Shown here piece by piece: positions 1 to 10,203 of a DNA stretch of 64,000 nucleotides (positions within the stretch are counted from its first letter, which is position 1; each line of letters opens with the position of its first letter). The notes under the pieces are model-generated. The model searched no databases. It saw nothing but the letters and a program-made list of their open reading frames with translations, and had not been told where the DNA came from. The position numbers and the translations under genes were made by a program. The stretch comes from Candidatus Endonucleibacter sp. (ex Gigantidas childressi) (GTDB lineage Bacteria > Pseudomonadota > Gammaproteobacteria > Pseudomonadales > Endozoicomonadaceae). The stretch spans positions 615,001-679,000 of the forward strand of contig JASXSU010000002.1 of NCBI GenBank assembly GCA_030674875.1. Reading direction: 5' to 3'.

Positions 1-420
1 ATGCATATATCCGCCTCCATTCAAAATGCTATCAATCAGGCCTAACGAGCCTACGAGCCATAGGTATACAGGGTTAGTGGAAGTAACAAACAAAAAAATA
101 AATACAAAGGTGCAAGCACAGGCGGCAATAAGTACATCTAGACACCAGCCTGCATTTAACGCTATCTCTTCTTACCGTGAAAAACAGCATACTCAAAGCA
201 TGCACCTTAGAATAAATATCTCATCTTACTTTTTTCATGTTTTTTGGATCCATACTTACCATTACTAAGAGTATTAATACATAATTCATACCAGCTCCTA
301 CTTCATATAAGCTAAACCTCATGACCCTGCAAGCAGTCTGCGGCTGAGCCAAACGAGAGAGCAATCAACATTATTACACCACCAAAGGAGGATCACCAGG
401 TACCAGTTACCACTCGTATA

Positions 421-544
421 TACCCAAAGGATTTAGAGCAGCTAAGCAGCGACAAGTACGAGAAGCCACGGCTATTTAGGAACACTTAGCAGCCGTGGTC
501 AGCTAACTCTGATCACAAAGTAGCAATTTCAAAGGCGTCTAGTA
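421..544 (+). repeat. Decayed copy of the 124-bp palindromic repeat
   Basis: It starts TACCCAAAGG, ends near a degenerate GGGTA, is preceded by TATA and is exactly 124 bp long. The core hairpin keeps an 8-bp stem, CCACGGCT (about 474-481) with AGCCGTGG (about 491-498), although its sequence differs completely from the CCCCG/CGGGG stem of the young copies. This is one of the clearest compensatory examples. Confidence 0.7.
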
Positions 545-606
545 TAGATAAATGACAAGCCAATGAAGTCCTATAAGCATACGATCAGTAAGCGACTATA
601 GAGTTA

Positions 607-759
607 GTGAGTACAGTGAATAATCTAACATCTTCACAGGGGAGTAGCTATAGAAGCGAGAAGAGCAGTAAGCTGTTTACTTCTCGTCGAAAAAAAGGTC
701 TTGAATTCAGAGCACATGACCACTTAGTTGACAAATTTAGAGCTGCATTAGCAGCTTAG
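607..759 (+). CDS. Possible small protein or gene remnant, 50 aa
   Basis: An open frame runs from GTG at 607 to TAG at 757-759. The product is rich in Ser, Lys and Arg and ends in DKFRAALAA. I recognise no family. It lies between a decayed repeat and brnQ with only a weak purine stretch upstream of the GTG. It could be the 3' end of a lost gene. The remaining bases of 1-822 show no credible gene. Confidence 0.2.
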   Translation: MSTVNNLTSSQGSSYRSEKSSKLFTSRRKKGLEFRAHDHLVDKFRAALAA

Positions 760-822
760 ACTCTGCGCCACTTCGCATTTGAATCCGCGAATCCTTTCAA
801 TTTTTTAGTAAGAAGAGTGCTA

Positions 823-2136
823 ATGAAAAACACTGATATTATTGCACTGGGATTAATGACATTCTCTCTATTTCTAGGTGCGGGTAATTTAATTTTCCCT
901 CCAATGATCGGACAAATGGCTGGTGATAATACCTTAACAGCCGGCCTAGGCTTCATTATAGGAGATATAGGCTTAACTTTACTGGCACTTATAGCTATCT
1001 CCAGGATTGGTGGTCCAGATAAAATTCTTCAGGATTTTCCCAACTCCATTCAAAATTTATTCTGGACCACTCTCTTTATCATTATAGGCCCAGCATTTGT
1101 CCTTCCTAGAGCCTCTATAGTCACCTATGAGATAGGTCTTCACCCCATACTAGGTGACAGCCCTATAGCATTTCACAGCTTTGTATTCATATTCCTTGCA
1201 ACTGGCATGCTACTAACATTAAACCCAAAGCGCATTGTTGACACTATCGGCAAATGGATGACTCCAGTTTTATTATTGTTATTAACGACAATTGCTGTTG
1301 CAACAATACTTTCTCCTCACAGCGCCATTGAGCCCGCAAGAGGAAGCTATATTAATCACGCATTCAGCGAAGGCATAATACAAGGTTATCTCACAATGGA
1401 TGCCCTGGGCGCCCTCGGCTTCGGCTGGATTCTTGCTGCAGCCATAAGAAACCTTGGCTACACCAGCAACAAAGAAATTTCTCGCTATACAGCTATTGCA
1501 GGCGTCTCCGCAGCCACCGGCATGATTCTTGTCTATTGTGCAATGCTGTACCTTGGTGCCACAAGTTATGGTATTGCACCAAACGCCGGGAACGGTGGCC
1601 ATATTCTGTCAGCTTATGTTTCACAACTTTTCGGCCCTTTTGGAGTGACTGTTTTGGCTATAGTTTTCATACTAGCCTGCATGACTACCTGCATTGGCGT
1701 ATCCGGTGCAGGAGCTGAATACTTCCACAAAATTGTTCCCGGCTTCAGCTATCGGCACTTTGTCATTATTATTTTTTCTAGCGCTAGCATTGTCGCAACA
1801 ATTGGCCTTGAAAAATTAATAGGTATAACACTACCCATTATTTTGTTGTTTTATCCGGTCGCTATTGCCGTTATCCTTATTACACTGATTCGCCCTTGGT
1901 TAGCTCAGCCTCAAAAAGCCACTTATATACTGAGCTCTACAGCTCTTACCTTTGGTCTTTTGGATGGCGCCATGGCTATTGGCCTAGTGCCTAAACCAGT
2001 ATCTATGTGGCTAAATAACCATCTACCGTTATTTGATTCCGGCATGGGTTGGGTGATTCCAGGCTGCATTGCATTAATAACTGGCATTGCTTGCAGCCAA
2101 CTTGGATTAGGATCGAACGCCAACAATACCAACTAA
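823..2136 (+). CDS. brnQ: Branched-chain amino acid transport carrier BrnQ
   Basis: Cytoplasmic-membrane carrier of the LIVCS family, which takes up leucine, isoleucine and valine with sodium. The 437-residue product has the family N-terminus (DIIALGLMTFSLFLGAGN, then IFPP) and about twelve hydrophobic segments across its length, matching the usual size of about 440 residues. I chose ATG 823 because AGAAG at 811-815 is well spaced before it; a GTG at 817 in the same frame would sit on that site. The gene stands alone between IS or repeat debris, with a repeat starting 27 bp after the stop. No frameshift is seen. For a host-dwelling bacterium it fits amino-acid scavenging (inference). Confidence 0.93.
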   Translation: MKNTDIIALGLMTFSLFLGAGNLIFPPMIGQMAGDNTLTAGLGFIIGDIGLTLLALIAISRIGGPDKILQDFPNSIQNLFWTTLFIIIGPAFVLPRASIVTYEIGLHPILGDSPIAFHSFVFIFLATGMLLTLNPKRIVDTIGKWMTPVLLLLLTTIAVATILSPHSAIEPARGSYINHAFSEGIIQGYLTMDALGALGFGWILAAAIRNLGYTSNKEISRYTAIAGVSAATGMILVYCAMLYLGATSYGIAPNAGNGGHILSAYVSQLFGPFGVTVLAIVFILACMTTCIGVSGAGAEYFHKIVPGFSYRHFVIIIFSSASIVATIGLEKLIGITLPIILLFYPVAIAVILITLIRPWLAQPQKATYILSSTALTFGLLDGAMAIGLVPKPVSMWLNNHLPLFDSGMGWVIPGCIALITGIACSQLGLGSNANNTN

Positions 2137-2162
2137 ATTTAGACCAATATCGACAAGATCTA

Positions 2163-2289
2163 TACCCATTACCATTATTGAATGGTGTGGGTAGGCAACA
2201 AGTAAACGAAGCCCTCATGAGCCTACGAGTAGTAGGTGATTGAGGATGAATAGAGCGGCCAACAACCTCACACCCTACAATGGATCCTA
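2163..2289 (+). repeat. Old-family palindromic repeat after brnQ
   Basis: It begins TACCCATTACC and ends near TCCTA, with TA on both sides. The termini are inverted (TGGTGTGGGTAGG at the left; CCTCACACCCTACAATGG at the right). The core hairpin has outer stem CCTCA/TGAGG and inner stem CCTAC/GTAGG. The outer stem differs from CCCCG/CGGGG in young copies but still pairs. Confidence 0.8.
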
Positions 2290-2937
2290 TACAATGCTGA
2301 ACTATATTCCCAGTTGACTGTCAAATGGCTTTGAGCAAAGTCATGCCGATAAAGGCATCAAAACCTTGATGCACAGAAGGCACGAAGCCCTAATTTATGA
2401 AGTGCGCAGATACGAGGCTGAGCGCCAATCGGTGGGCACATCTCAACTCTAAAAAATATAATTTTAAGGATACAGAATTGACAACTAATACCTTCCAAGC
2501 AAAGCAGCAAATACCTTGACAGACTTGGCGTCAAGCAAGTATCACTCGGGCATTAGGCTAAATGATATATTCTGCTCGATGATATTACTCGCGGCAACGT
2601 AAATTTAGCTAGAATAGTAATTATCTACTACGATTATTTTTCCCAAAATGCATGGTGGTTAACGGTTTACCGAAAAGTGAAATTGATACAGGTCAATTTA
2701 TAATCAATATTAGACAAAGAAAAGTATTAAGCTATCTTAATCCCATTGAGTTGTTATAGGACAAGCGTGTGTCACTTATGCAGGTAATAGAAGATCCACT
2801 AAAGGACTCCAGGATTTAAATCCGCGGCTGAATATAAAGACCCATGAAAAAAATTATAACAAATATTACAAATGGTGTTTGCAATTGGAGCTCATTTATG
2901 GCTATTATATTGTATTTAGAAGGAAATAGATATCTAA
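2290..2937 (+). other. Gene-poor stretch with transposase debris
   Basis: No intact gene. Around 2355-2451 a short open stretch ends in YEAERQSVGTSQL, unidentified. Around 2645-2790 the forward translation (including RQRKVLSYLNPIELL, then a stop) resembles the C-terminal end of IS30-family transposases (RPRK.L.YL.P motif), so it is probably an IS30 remnant. Confidence 0.4.
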
Positions 2938-3495
2938 GTGAAATACGCAGAATTAGATTTTCGATTTATCCGGGGTCTTTTGTCAAATCTGAGTGAGATT
3001 AGCCCATATCAGTTTTACGTAGATCGGCGTGATCATAAATCATTTGAAATTAATCTGGCAGGTTCAGTTGTTGCCGTAGAAGACGCCGAGTCGGCGCTGA
3101 TTTCGATTATGTTTTCTTTGCAGCGCCTCCGCCTCGCTGATGACGCCAAACGTTTTCTGAATAGCTACCGAAATCGTAAAGGGCTGTCTTTATCTTTAGC
3201 AGACATAAGCAGTCTGGAACGATTATTGCATATTTCTCTTAACGGGAAGAGCAAACCTCCAGAGGAATCGATGTGGGAAAAACCCCAGCGCAGGCGATAT
3301 CGTCCACAAGGCAATAGAAACCAACAAACAAATAATTATTCGAATTATAAATATAAAAACAATTACTCAAATTCGCAGCACCGAAATACTCAAGACCACA
3401 AGAATACTAGCAAAGAACAATCCAGCGCTTCTTTTTCCCGGGAATATAGTGATGCAGATAAACAGCTCCAAGAAGCATTAAGGTTACTTAGCTGA
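2938..3495 (+). CDS. Orphan protein with basic Asn/Tyr/Lys-rich tail
   Basis: The 185-residue product is not one I recognise. Residues 1-110 look like a folded alpha/beta domain with no signal peptide or membrane segment. Residues 115-165 are low-complexity, rich in Asn, Tyr, Lys, Gln and Arg ([13 protein letters not shown] and YKYKNNYSN), which in other proteins often means nucleic-acid binding; that is inference only. The start is GTG 2938, because an in-frame TAA lies directly upstream; AAGGAA at about 2920 is a possible but distant ribosome site. The frame is clean for its whole length amid decayed sequence, suggesting it is kept under selection. Confidence 0.6.
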   Translation: MKYAELDFRFIRGLLSNLSEISPYQFYVDRRDHKSFEINLAGSVVAVEDAESALISIMFSLQRLRLADDAKRFLNSYRNRKGLSLSLADISSLERLLHISLNGKSKPPEESMWEKPQRRRYRPQGNRNQQTNNYSNYKYKNNYSNSQHRNTQDHKNTSKEQSSASFSREYSDADKQLQEALRLLS

Positions 3496-3864
3496 CCGGT
3501 TAATTGATCTTTTTTAAAAAGCTGAGTTAAAAATTTTTCTGAACATAAAAGAAAGTTGATAAAACAGCTTATAAAGACCATAGCTTCTGATAATTTTGAT
3601 TAATAAATTATCTATACTTTCAACAGAAGCATACACGTTTACCTGCCAAATATTCAATCGCTCAGAGGGTACTCAATACCTTTCTCGGCTGCACATTAAT
3701 AGCGAATTACACTAGTTATACGTATTACTTGAGCAACTCGTATATTTTCATAGCTTCCAAAAAAGAACACCTAACAAAATACCTTCACGAAAGTAAGGGC
3801 TGATTTTAAAAAACACAATATGCAATTGCAACTTCGGTGTTGTTCAAAGCAGTTATCAGACCAA

Positions 3865-4047
3865 TTATACTGCCTTAGCTATCAATCTCTTATCTTCAAA
3901 ATCACCTATCCTTGGACTGAGTGTGGCTTCATCGACTGGCGTCCAGTCTAGAATATCCCAACTCCATCGCTCAGGTTCTCGTGCATCGTCCACCCTATAA
4001 GCTAAGCGTGATTTCTGCACACCAAAATATCAATACTCGAACAGCAT
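3865..4047 (-). pseudogene. C-terminal remnant of an unidentified gene
   Basis: Reverse-strand translation gives an open stretch of about 54 codons (FGVQKSRLAYRVDD, then REPERWSWDILDW and DEATLSPRIGDFEDKRL), ending in TAA at 3865-3867. An in-frame TGA lies at 4030-4032, and upstream similarity is lost where a decayed repeat begins near 4057. The composition looks coding rather than random. I cannot name the family. Confidence 0.35.
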
Positions 4048-4056
4048 GACGCTGCC

Positions 4057-4150
4057 TTACCATTGACGGTGCGGATCTGTTGACTCTCTCACTCAATCCA
4101 ACCACCTACTGCACCTACTACTCTCTCTGCGACGATGAATATAACAAATT
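4057..4150. repeat. Strongly decayed old-family repeat
   Basis: ACCATTGACGGTGCGG, then CTCACTCAATCCAACCACC and CCTACTACTC recall the termini and core of the old repeat family read in reverse. Boundaries are approximate. The rest of 3496-4309 holds no recognisable gene. Confidence 0.35.
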
Positions 4151-4309
4151 CCTTATGGTGTATTATAGGCTGTAGCTCTATACTTCTCACCATTCGACAT
4201 TTTATAGTCAAAATCACTGAAAATGCAGTTAGTCGGTAAGGGACGAAGTAGCCAATTTCTGTATTTTCAACTACGCTGGTTATATTTAGCGCAAGGTTGG
4301 TAATGATCT

Positions 4310-5401
4310 ATGGGTTTTAAATGCGGTATTGTTGGGTTGCCTAATGTCGGTAAATCAACACTTTTCAACGCACTAACCAAGGCAGGAATTGCTGCGGAAA
4401 ACTTTCCTTTTTGCACCATTGAACCTAATGCCGGCGTGGTTCCTATGCCTGATCCTCGCTTGGATAAGCTATCGGCCATTGTTGAACCTCAACGCACAGT
4501 GTTGACAACAATGGAATTTGTGGATATTGCAGGCTTGGTTGCTGGGGCTTCTAAGGGTGAGGGACTGGGCAACAAGTTTCTGGCAAATATTCGCGAAACT
4601 GATGCTATTGCCCACGTGGTTCGCTGTTTTGAAAATGATAATGTTATCCATGTATCTAACAAAATAGATCCTGTTGCTGATATTGAGATTATTAATCTTG
4701 AGCTGGCAATGGCAGACTTGGAGAGTTGTGAGAAGCAACTGCAGCGCGTCACCCGCAACGCTAAAGGTGGCGATAAAGAAGCTGTAGCACAAAAGGCGTT
4801 ATTAGAAAAAATTATTCCCAGCTTAGAAGAAGGCCTTATCATTCGCTCCATTAATTTCAATAGCGATGAGCTGAAGATGGTGAAGATGCTACATTTGTTG
4901 ACCACCAAACCTACCATGTATATTGCTAACGTTGATGAGAATGGCTTTGAAAATAATCCCCATTTGGATAAGGTTAGGGGTATTGCTGCCAAGGAAGGTT
5001 CTATTGTTGTGGCAGTATGCAATAAGTTGGAATCTGAAATTGCAGAACTGGAAGATGACGAGCGAAATGAATTTTTAGCTGATCTCGGTATGGACGAACC
5101 TGGTTTTGATCGAGTGATGCGTGCAGGCTACAAGTTATTGGGCTTGCAAACTTATTTTACAGCTGGCGTCAAGGAAGTGCGCGCATGGACTATAAAAGTA
5201 GGTGCAACCGCCCCCCAGGCTGCTGGTGTTATTCATACTGATTTTGAACGTGGTTTTATCCGTGCCGAAGTAATAAGCTACGATGATTTCCTACAATATA
5301 ATGGTGAGCAAGGGGCTAAAGAAGCGGGTAAACTGCGAGTTGAAGGCAAGGAGTATATTGTCAACGACGGTGATGTTGTGCACTTTCGTTTCAATGTCTG
5401 A
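4310..5401 (+). CDS. ychF: Ribosome-binding ATPase/GTPase YchF (OLA1/Obg-related)
   Basis: Universally conserved P-loop NTPase of the Obg/OLA1 family that binds ribosomes and prefers ATP in studied members. The product is 363 residues, the family length. The P-loop GLPNVGKST is at residues 9-17, followed by [17 protein letters not shown] (switch/G3 region), the later nucleotide-binding segment around NVDE, and a C-terminal TGS domain ending in VHFRFNV. ATG 4310 gives the standard N-terminus [11 protein letters not shown]. In many gammaproteobacteria pth lies directly upstream; here that position holds only decayed sequence and a repeat, so the usual pair is broken in this window. Confidence 0.96.
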   Translation: MGFKCGIVGLPNVGKSTLFNALTKAGIAAENFPFCTIEPNAGVVPMPDPRLDKLSAIVEPQRTVLTTMEFVDIAGLVAGASKGEGLGNKFLANIRETDAIAHVVRCFENDNVIHVSNKIDPVADIEIINLELAMADLESCEKQLQRVTRNAKGGDKEAVAQKALLEKIIPSLEEGLIIRSINFNSDELKMVKMLHLLTTKPTMYIANVDENGFENNPHLDKVRGIAAKEGSIVVAVCNKLESEIAELEDDERNEFLADLGMDEPGFDRVMRAGYKLLGLQTYFTAGVKEVRAWTIKVGATAPQAAGVIHTDFERGFIRAEVISYDDFLQYNGEQGAKEAGKLRVEGKEYIVNDGDVVHFRFNV

Positions 5402-6081
5402 AGTATTGTTGTTTCAGCTTCTGACAATAAGTGTCTAGAGTAATACAATAAGTGCAACAGACTAGAATTTGATGCACGAGACGGTTTTTTCGGTAAGCTT
5501 TTAAGCACATCTTTAACATCGCAGCTTGGAGTTAGTGCTCCACGAACAGATGAATAAAAGCACACGGCACCAGCTTCATGCCCCACCTAAAAACAGTCTT
5601 TATCAACAAACAATGGCTGACCACTTTGAGTACACAAAAGTACTGTAAGCCGCGAATTATACCCATTTCTCTTGAAGTAGTGGGTGCTCTCTCCCCCCAA
5701 TCTTCAACTCTAAATATTCTAAAATATGGCTGGAAGTATGGTAGTGCAACTTAGTGCGTGAAACTCCCAGCCTCATCAACGATAGATCACCCAGCATGTT
5801 CACTAGAGCAGACATAAATGACTCTTGTTCTTTTTGTGGTATAAAAGGTGAGTTATTCATAAAATAAGAGAAGCTAGGATAAACAATGAATAAAACAATA
5901 ATTTCATGAAACCTCATAATCTTTTAAATATCCATTGCTGTGTGTCCCGTACTTATGCTAATTGACTTTGTACGGACAAAACACAGATAACCCTACTAAA
6001 ACTGAATATCCAGCCGTGTCAGTATAGCTGTCGCCTCCTCTCATTTTTCCAACTTAATTGGTGATGGTCATATAGTGATCA
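5402..6081. other. Intergenic stretch without a supported gene
   Basis: An 86-codon open frame on the reverse strand (5657-5917) contains SALVNMLGDLSLMRLG but has no recognised family and no clear ribosome site, so I do not call it. A short segment near 5445-5475 (AATAAGTGCAACAGACTAG) resembles sequence upstream of the IS30 element at 49735, perhaps an IS scar. Confidence 0.3.
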
Positions 6082-6362
6082 ATGCCACGCTATTCAGAAA
6101 AACCCAAAGAGTCCATAATTCAGAAAATGATGCCACTCAATGATGTGTAAGTCGGTCAATTGGTGCGTGTTCCTGGTGTCTCTAGCATGACTCTGTACAG
6201 TTTACGGAAAACAGTATTGCCTAAAGGAATACCAGCTCCTGGTGACGGTAAAAATTCAGATCAATGAATCCTGCAACCCAATTGGCCGTGATCATCGAAA
6301 CGGCTACATTGGCTGAATACTATCGTGAAAAAGTCCTGTTTTCTGAACAAATTCAACATTCA
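6082..6362 (+). pseudogene. IS3-family OrfA remnant
   Basis: Forward translation reads MPRYSEKPKESIIQKMM, then VGQLVRVPGVS, GIPAPGDGKN and further on a match to the ETATL.EYYREK region, with stops and frameshifts between. This is the pattern of IS3-family OrfA (helix-turn-helix protein of about 100 residues). The same start sequence recurs at 63935-64000. No OrfB follows; matching OrfB ends are at 10068-10200 and 56885-57440. Confidence 0.65.
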
Positions 6363-6440
6363 TCTCGGTCTATCAAAACACAGCGAAGGACAATAGCTAG
6401 ACGTCTACTTTCAAGGAGAAATCAACATGTATAGTCAATA
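6363..6440 (+). pseudogene. IS30-family 5' fragment
   Basis: This stretch matches 12383-12460 and 51520-51595, which encode the SYRPIKAQRRT.AR..SRRNQHF segment near the N-terminus of an IS30-type transposase. Only this piece remains, abutting the IS5-like copy that starts at 6448. Confidence 0.55.
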
Positions 6441-6447
6441 AAATAAA

Positions 6448-7199
6448 GAGACCTCAGTATAACCAACGACTTTGGTCACGGTAATTGAACTTTCCAAGCT
6501 TTGTCAGCCATTACGAAGCTTTCTAAGGCGTTGAATATCAAATCATTTGTTTTATACACTGATTTTAATACTTCGGACTGATTTTTAACGTACCTATCCT
6601 GTATAACATGGTTTTGACACACCATAGAGCACCAAAAACTTAGTACCTTTACGAATGTTCGCAGCAATAGCGGCCAGCCCTAAATGGTCGCATTTTCGGC
6701 AAGGCCCATGAACCGAGTTCTGGCAAGTGCGTAGTGTCTTTTATAGGTGGCAAAATTTACGGAACAGAATATCTCTACACCCAAAGCATTTCAAATTGCT
6801 ACTAGGCAGCAAGTAAGCGAAGCCCCGTGAGCCTACGAGTAGTAGGTGATCGGGGTGAGCTAACGCAGCCAACAACGTAGCAACTTGAAAGGCGACGGGT
6901 ATATACAAGCACTGAGCCAACTGTACATCGGATAACGATACCATGTTCCAAGCAATAAGGCTCGAAACAAGGTCAACAGAGGATAGCTGGGGCGACCGGT
7001 GTTAGAGGCGTAGATTGAGGACAGTAATTTCTCAATCTCTGACCATTTCAACAGCGCTTTTGTATCATCCAGACTATGAATAATTGGATTATTTAGGTCG
7101 CTGGCTGAAACGAAGAGTTTGGTCTGTGTTGTGAAGGATTTTTGCATGCCGATATTTTGCCAGAATATAATCGTCTTTGTTGAGTTATGCTGAGGTCTC
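6448..7199 (-). mobile_element. IS5-family element, copy 1 (deleted, MITE-interrupted)
   Basis: Terminal repeats GAGACCTCAGYATAAC mark both ends. The reverse-strand transposase begins MQKSFTTQTKLFVSASDLN, runs through LSSIYASNTGRPSYPLLTLF and SDVQLAQCLY, is interrupted by the 124-bp repeat at 6778-6901, continues RDILFRKFCHL and then jumps by an internal deletion to the 3' end. The catalytic middle is missing, so it is not functional. Compare copy 2 at 15857 and copy 4 at 57581. Confidence 0.85.
6778..6901 (+). mobile_element. Young 124-bp MITE-like repeat, in IS5 copy 1
   Basis: Non-coding element with inverted termini: left (T/C)ACCCAAAGCATTTCAAAT and right reverse complement TACCCGTCGCCTTTCAAGTT. 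It encloses a nested hairpin (CCCCG/CGGGG outside, CCTAC/GTAGG inside) and is flanked by TA. The IS5 gene continues on each side. Copies 3 and 4 of this IS carry the repeat at the same site and in the same relative orientation, whereas copy 2 lacks it there. Confidence 0.9.
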
Positions 7200-7475
7200 G
7201 TGTAATCAATACTGCCTCAAAAAAATGTACGATGCCCGTAAAAGACTAGAAAATAACAATAAACTGCTTTATGGTATAAGTCCCGTAGCAGTTAACTGCG
7301 TATATTAAGAAATATGATTATGTACAGCTTCGGTTAATTATTTTTATTGCAAGGTAATAGTTCATATACATTATATGACCCTAATCTAAAACTACTAATA
7401 TCTTCAAGAATCAGTTGCATATATTTCTCTGAACTTAAATTTTTATTTAAAAATTTAGCAGCCATATATCATATT
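7200..7475. other. AT-rich spacer
   Basis: Nothing recognisable beyond the IS5 end at 7199. An open frame in 7347-7676 on the forward strand is the antisense shadow of the orphan gene that ends at 7476. Confidence 0.4.
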
Positions 7476-8429
7476 TTATTTTTCAGAACCTTGATCTGCT
7501 GTAGTCAGCATACCTTCTGCTTTACCAATAAATCTCGTGAGAAACTTATGATCTTTTTGTGTAATTCTTCCGCCTATATCAGAAAGAAAACTTGTTACCT
7601 GCAAACACTCTGTCGCCCATTTAACATTAGCACTTATTTCCAGCTGCTCTTCCACAGGAAAATCAGTAATGGTTAATTCATCCATTATATATCTTATTGT
7701 ATTTATCTTACCATTAATTTCTTTAATTTTATATGGATCACTACAGTCGCCTTCCATTCTCTTTAACATGTCGAGTGAAAACTTATAATACGTTTTCCTA
7801 TCCTCATCTTTCATCTTGAAATTTTGCGATAACGTTGAGGCTTTCTTTTTAAATTCACTCCTACGCGTTGCAACGATATCCATTGCTCTTTTAATACCAG
7901 CTATCTTCTCATTCTTCTCTGCATTATGCATTATCATTCCATCTACAGCGTCTTTTACTCCCTGTATGTTTACCTCCACCTCGTTAAGCCAGATATCATC
8001 TTCAACTTCTGAGAGGCTGGCATCTAACTCTATCTTATCTATTTCAATTATATTCTTATTATCTTGCTCTATAATGGACAGCTTAGAATCTCTGTTAGAA
8101 GACGCAACTGTATTTTCTGGCATTACTGTAGGCAAGGAAGAAGGCAAGCTTACTTTAACGTCTTTATCTTTTTCTTGCCTAGAACCTACCACCTTTGCAT
8201 TCTCAGCAATATTTACTTTACTTGTGTTTTTTTTCAGCCAATACAAAAGATTTTGCTTTCATGCTTTCATGCTTTCAAATTTATTTATCAATGATTTAAC
8301 ATGACTGCCATTGCTGTATGATACTAATCGTCCATTGCTTATCTTTGCTTTATCAGCATTCTGAGTTCCACATGCACCAGTAAGCATTTGATTTTCCGAT
8401 ACACCTCCACCTTTCTGTATTTTTGACAT
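7476..8429 (-). pseudogene. Orphan coiled-coil protein gene split by an in-frame TGA
   Basis: Reading down from ATG 8429 gives 56 codons (MSKIQKGGGVSENQMLTGAC to FESMKA), then TGA at 8261-8259, then the same frame continues for 260 codons to the stop at 7476. The TGA falls in a tandem octamer, GCATGAAA twice. The product is hydrophilic, Lys/Glu-rich and likely helical (residues about 150-300), without signal peptide or membrane segment. I recognise no family; the Gly/Ser-rich start and lack of homology are effector-like, which is only an impression. GGGACAGG just upstream could be the ribosome site for 8429. Alternatively the two halves are separate proteins, the second starting at TTG 8246 or a later ATG. 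Confidence 0.55.
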
Positions 8430-8833
8430 ACCTGTCCCGCTACAATAAACACGTTAAGCATAGTATGACATAAATATTGATAGTTAGTATAAAAACAAAA
8501 CAAGTTTTATAAAAAAAACACCCTAAATTATCTACGACAACAGACATGCTTGCACCTTAATCCGTGACTTAAAATCAGAGGTAATGACCTTAACCCAGTA
8601 CATAGCAAGGCCTGAAAAGTGACATACACCCTCTCAGCATTTCACCTATAGGGTGAGTTTTTGTGAAATTGAAAATAGAACATCCTGACACTGAATTTTA
8701 TACCTCAACAACTGGTATTATCTCGTCGGATATGCCATAAACTAGGAAACAATTCTTAATAAAACCCTGCGACCTGTTAACAAAAGGGATGATATTCCCA
8801 ATATTTAATTGATTCTAGTATTTCTCTGGCTGG
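8430..8833. other. Spacer without a recognisable gene
   Basis: I see no supported gene, RNA or repeat here. TGAGAGG-type and CCTATAGGGTGAG motifs near 8630-8655 look accidental. Confidence 0.3.
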
Positions 8834-10040
8834 ATAAACCGGACACCTTAAATAAGAGACAATACTAGTCAATTATTGGCGCGTTATTATGAGACATAAA
8901 CGCAGTTACACACAAGACCCCAAAGATGTTAAAACAAATGCAGTAGCCCAGCTCTAGATCAAGGCTATTCGGTAGCTGGTGTGGCTAAATCACTGGGTGG
9001 TGCGACGACTAATTCACTCTATCATTGGAAGCGTCAGCAAGAGCAGTTGCCGGCAGGCACAGGGCTAACTGAAGATGAACATATTAAACTTCACCCCCTG
9101 TGCAAAGAAAATAAACAGTTGCGAATAAAGAAAGATACTTTAAAAAAGGCCATCTACTTCTTTGCGAAAGAAATGAAGTGAAACATCACTTTATCAAAAA
9201 ATACGCTCAAAGCCAGCCAATAAGGCTGCTTTGTCGAGTGATGAGTGTCCGTAAATAGGCCCTATATGCATGGAATGCTCGTCCAACTAAGATAATAACA
9301 TCCCAAGATCTACCGCTGTATAGAAGAATTAACTCGTTGTTCACTCAGTAGAGAGAGTTTAAAAAGCCGAGAGAGAGAGAGAGAGAGAGAGAGAGCTCAA
9401 AAACTACAACCATAATACTTTAATGTTACTCGCTATCAAACCATGAAAGTCATCAGAATATTAAAGCTAAACAGAGCATAGCGTAACTTACAAGGTAGCG
9501 ACGAAGCGTAAACATAGCAATGCTGTTGCAGCTAATTTATTGAATCAAAACTTTTACCCTTTGGGGCAAGATCAAATTTGGGTCGGTAATATAACGTATT
9601 TAAAAACCTCTGAGGACTGGGTCTACTAGTGGTACTGAGTCTTTACTCGCGCCGCATCATTGGCTGAGCAACAGATAAGCGTATAACAACCGACTTGATT
9701 AGACGTACGATGATAATTACTTACAACCTTCGACAGCCACCTGAGGGCCCTATGTTTCACAGCGACATATGGTACACAAGTAAACTATATCGTGAGTTGC
9801 TAGAGAGTTATGGCGCACTATCGTCAATGAGATATGTTGGCGCTTACAGGGATAATACTGTCGACGAACTTTTCTTTGGTAGCTAGAACATGACTCTTCA
9901 GCTCACCAGTCAGCTCGCAAACATATGACGGAGGATGTTAGAGCTTACACTAAGCACTACAATTGAGACAGTATCCACTCATATAATAATTATTTATCGT
10001 CGGTTGATTACAAAAATTTAGCAAATCAATGTGTCCAGTT
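8834..10040 (+). mobile_element. IS3-family element, decayed
   Basis: The left end is near AACCGGACACC (8839-8850) and the right end near GTGTCCAGTT (10031-10040). OrfA is partly open (8981-9181: SLGGATTNSLYHWKRQQEQL with a leucine-zipper-like tail). OrfB is broken by stops and frameshifts, but recognisable pieces remain: NLLNQNFYPLGQDQIWVG (9535-9590), ITYLKTSEDWVY, NLRQPPEGPMFHSD (9725-9770) and RELLESYGALSSM. These cover the first two catalytic Asp regions of the DDE domain. A (GA)n tract lies within it at 9369-9395. Confidence 0.8.
9369..9395 (+). repeat. (GA)13 dinucleotide tract
   Basis: A run of GA dinucleotides about 27 bp long inside the broken orfB of the IS3 element. Such long dinucleotide tracts are uncommon in bacteria and prone to slippage; here it lies in a dead gene. 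Confidence 0.95.
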
Positions 10041-10067
10041 CTCTTGACCAGAACAAACCCTAGAAAT

Positions 10068-10200
10068 GCTGACAAGCAGGAAAACAGCGAACCTCTGAGC
10101 GCTGAGCATGAGATCAACAAGAAACTGGGATTTGACTCACGAAGTATGACTTAATCCAGACAGATCTTTATCGGGTCAACTTAAAAAAGCCACCCGAGTT
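10068..10200 (+). pseudogene. IS3-family OrfB C-terminal scrap
   Basis: Across frames it reads QAGKQRTSERW, NWDLTHEV and LNPDRSLSGQLKKA, which matches the 3' part of the orfB remnant at 56885-57000 (LTPERWGKIPIRNWDLTHEV). Only the last 40 codons or so are present. Confidence 0.6.
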
Positions 10201-10203
10201 AAT

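Noticed and set aside
26-268. 80-codon open frame at the window start
   Set aside because: No ribosome site, no family, low-complexity hydrophobic end; probably chance.
1282-1602. 106-codon reverse frame inside brnQ and similar long antisense frames in leuS, yhdP and ychF
   Set aside because: They are antisense shadows of well-identified genes with no independent support.
5657-5917. 86-codon reverse frame after ychF
   Set aside because: Possibly coding-like in the middle, but without a ribosome site, family or conservation evidence.
8259-8261. TGA in the orphan gene as selenocysteine or a recoded codon
   Set aside because: TGA is the normal stop of leuS, ychF and the IS30-B gene here, and no SECIS-like stem directly after it was evident.
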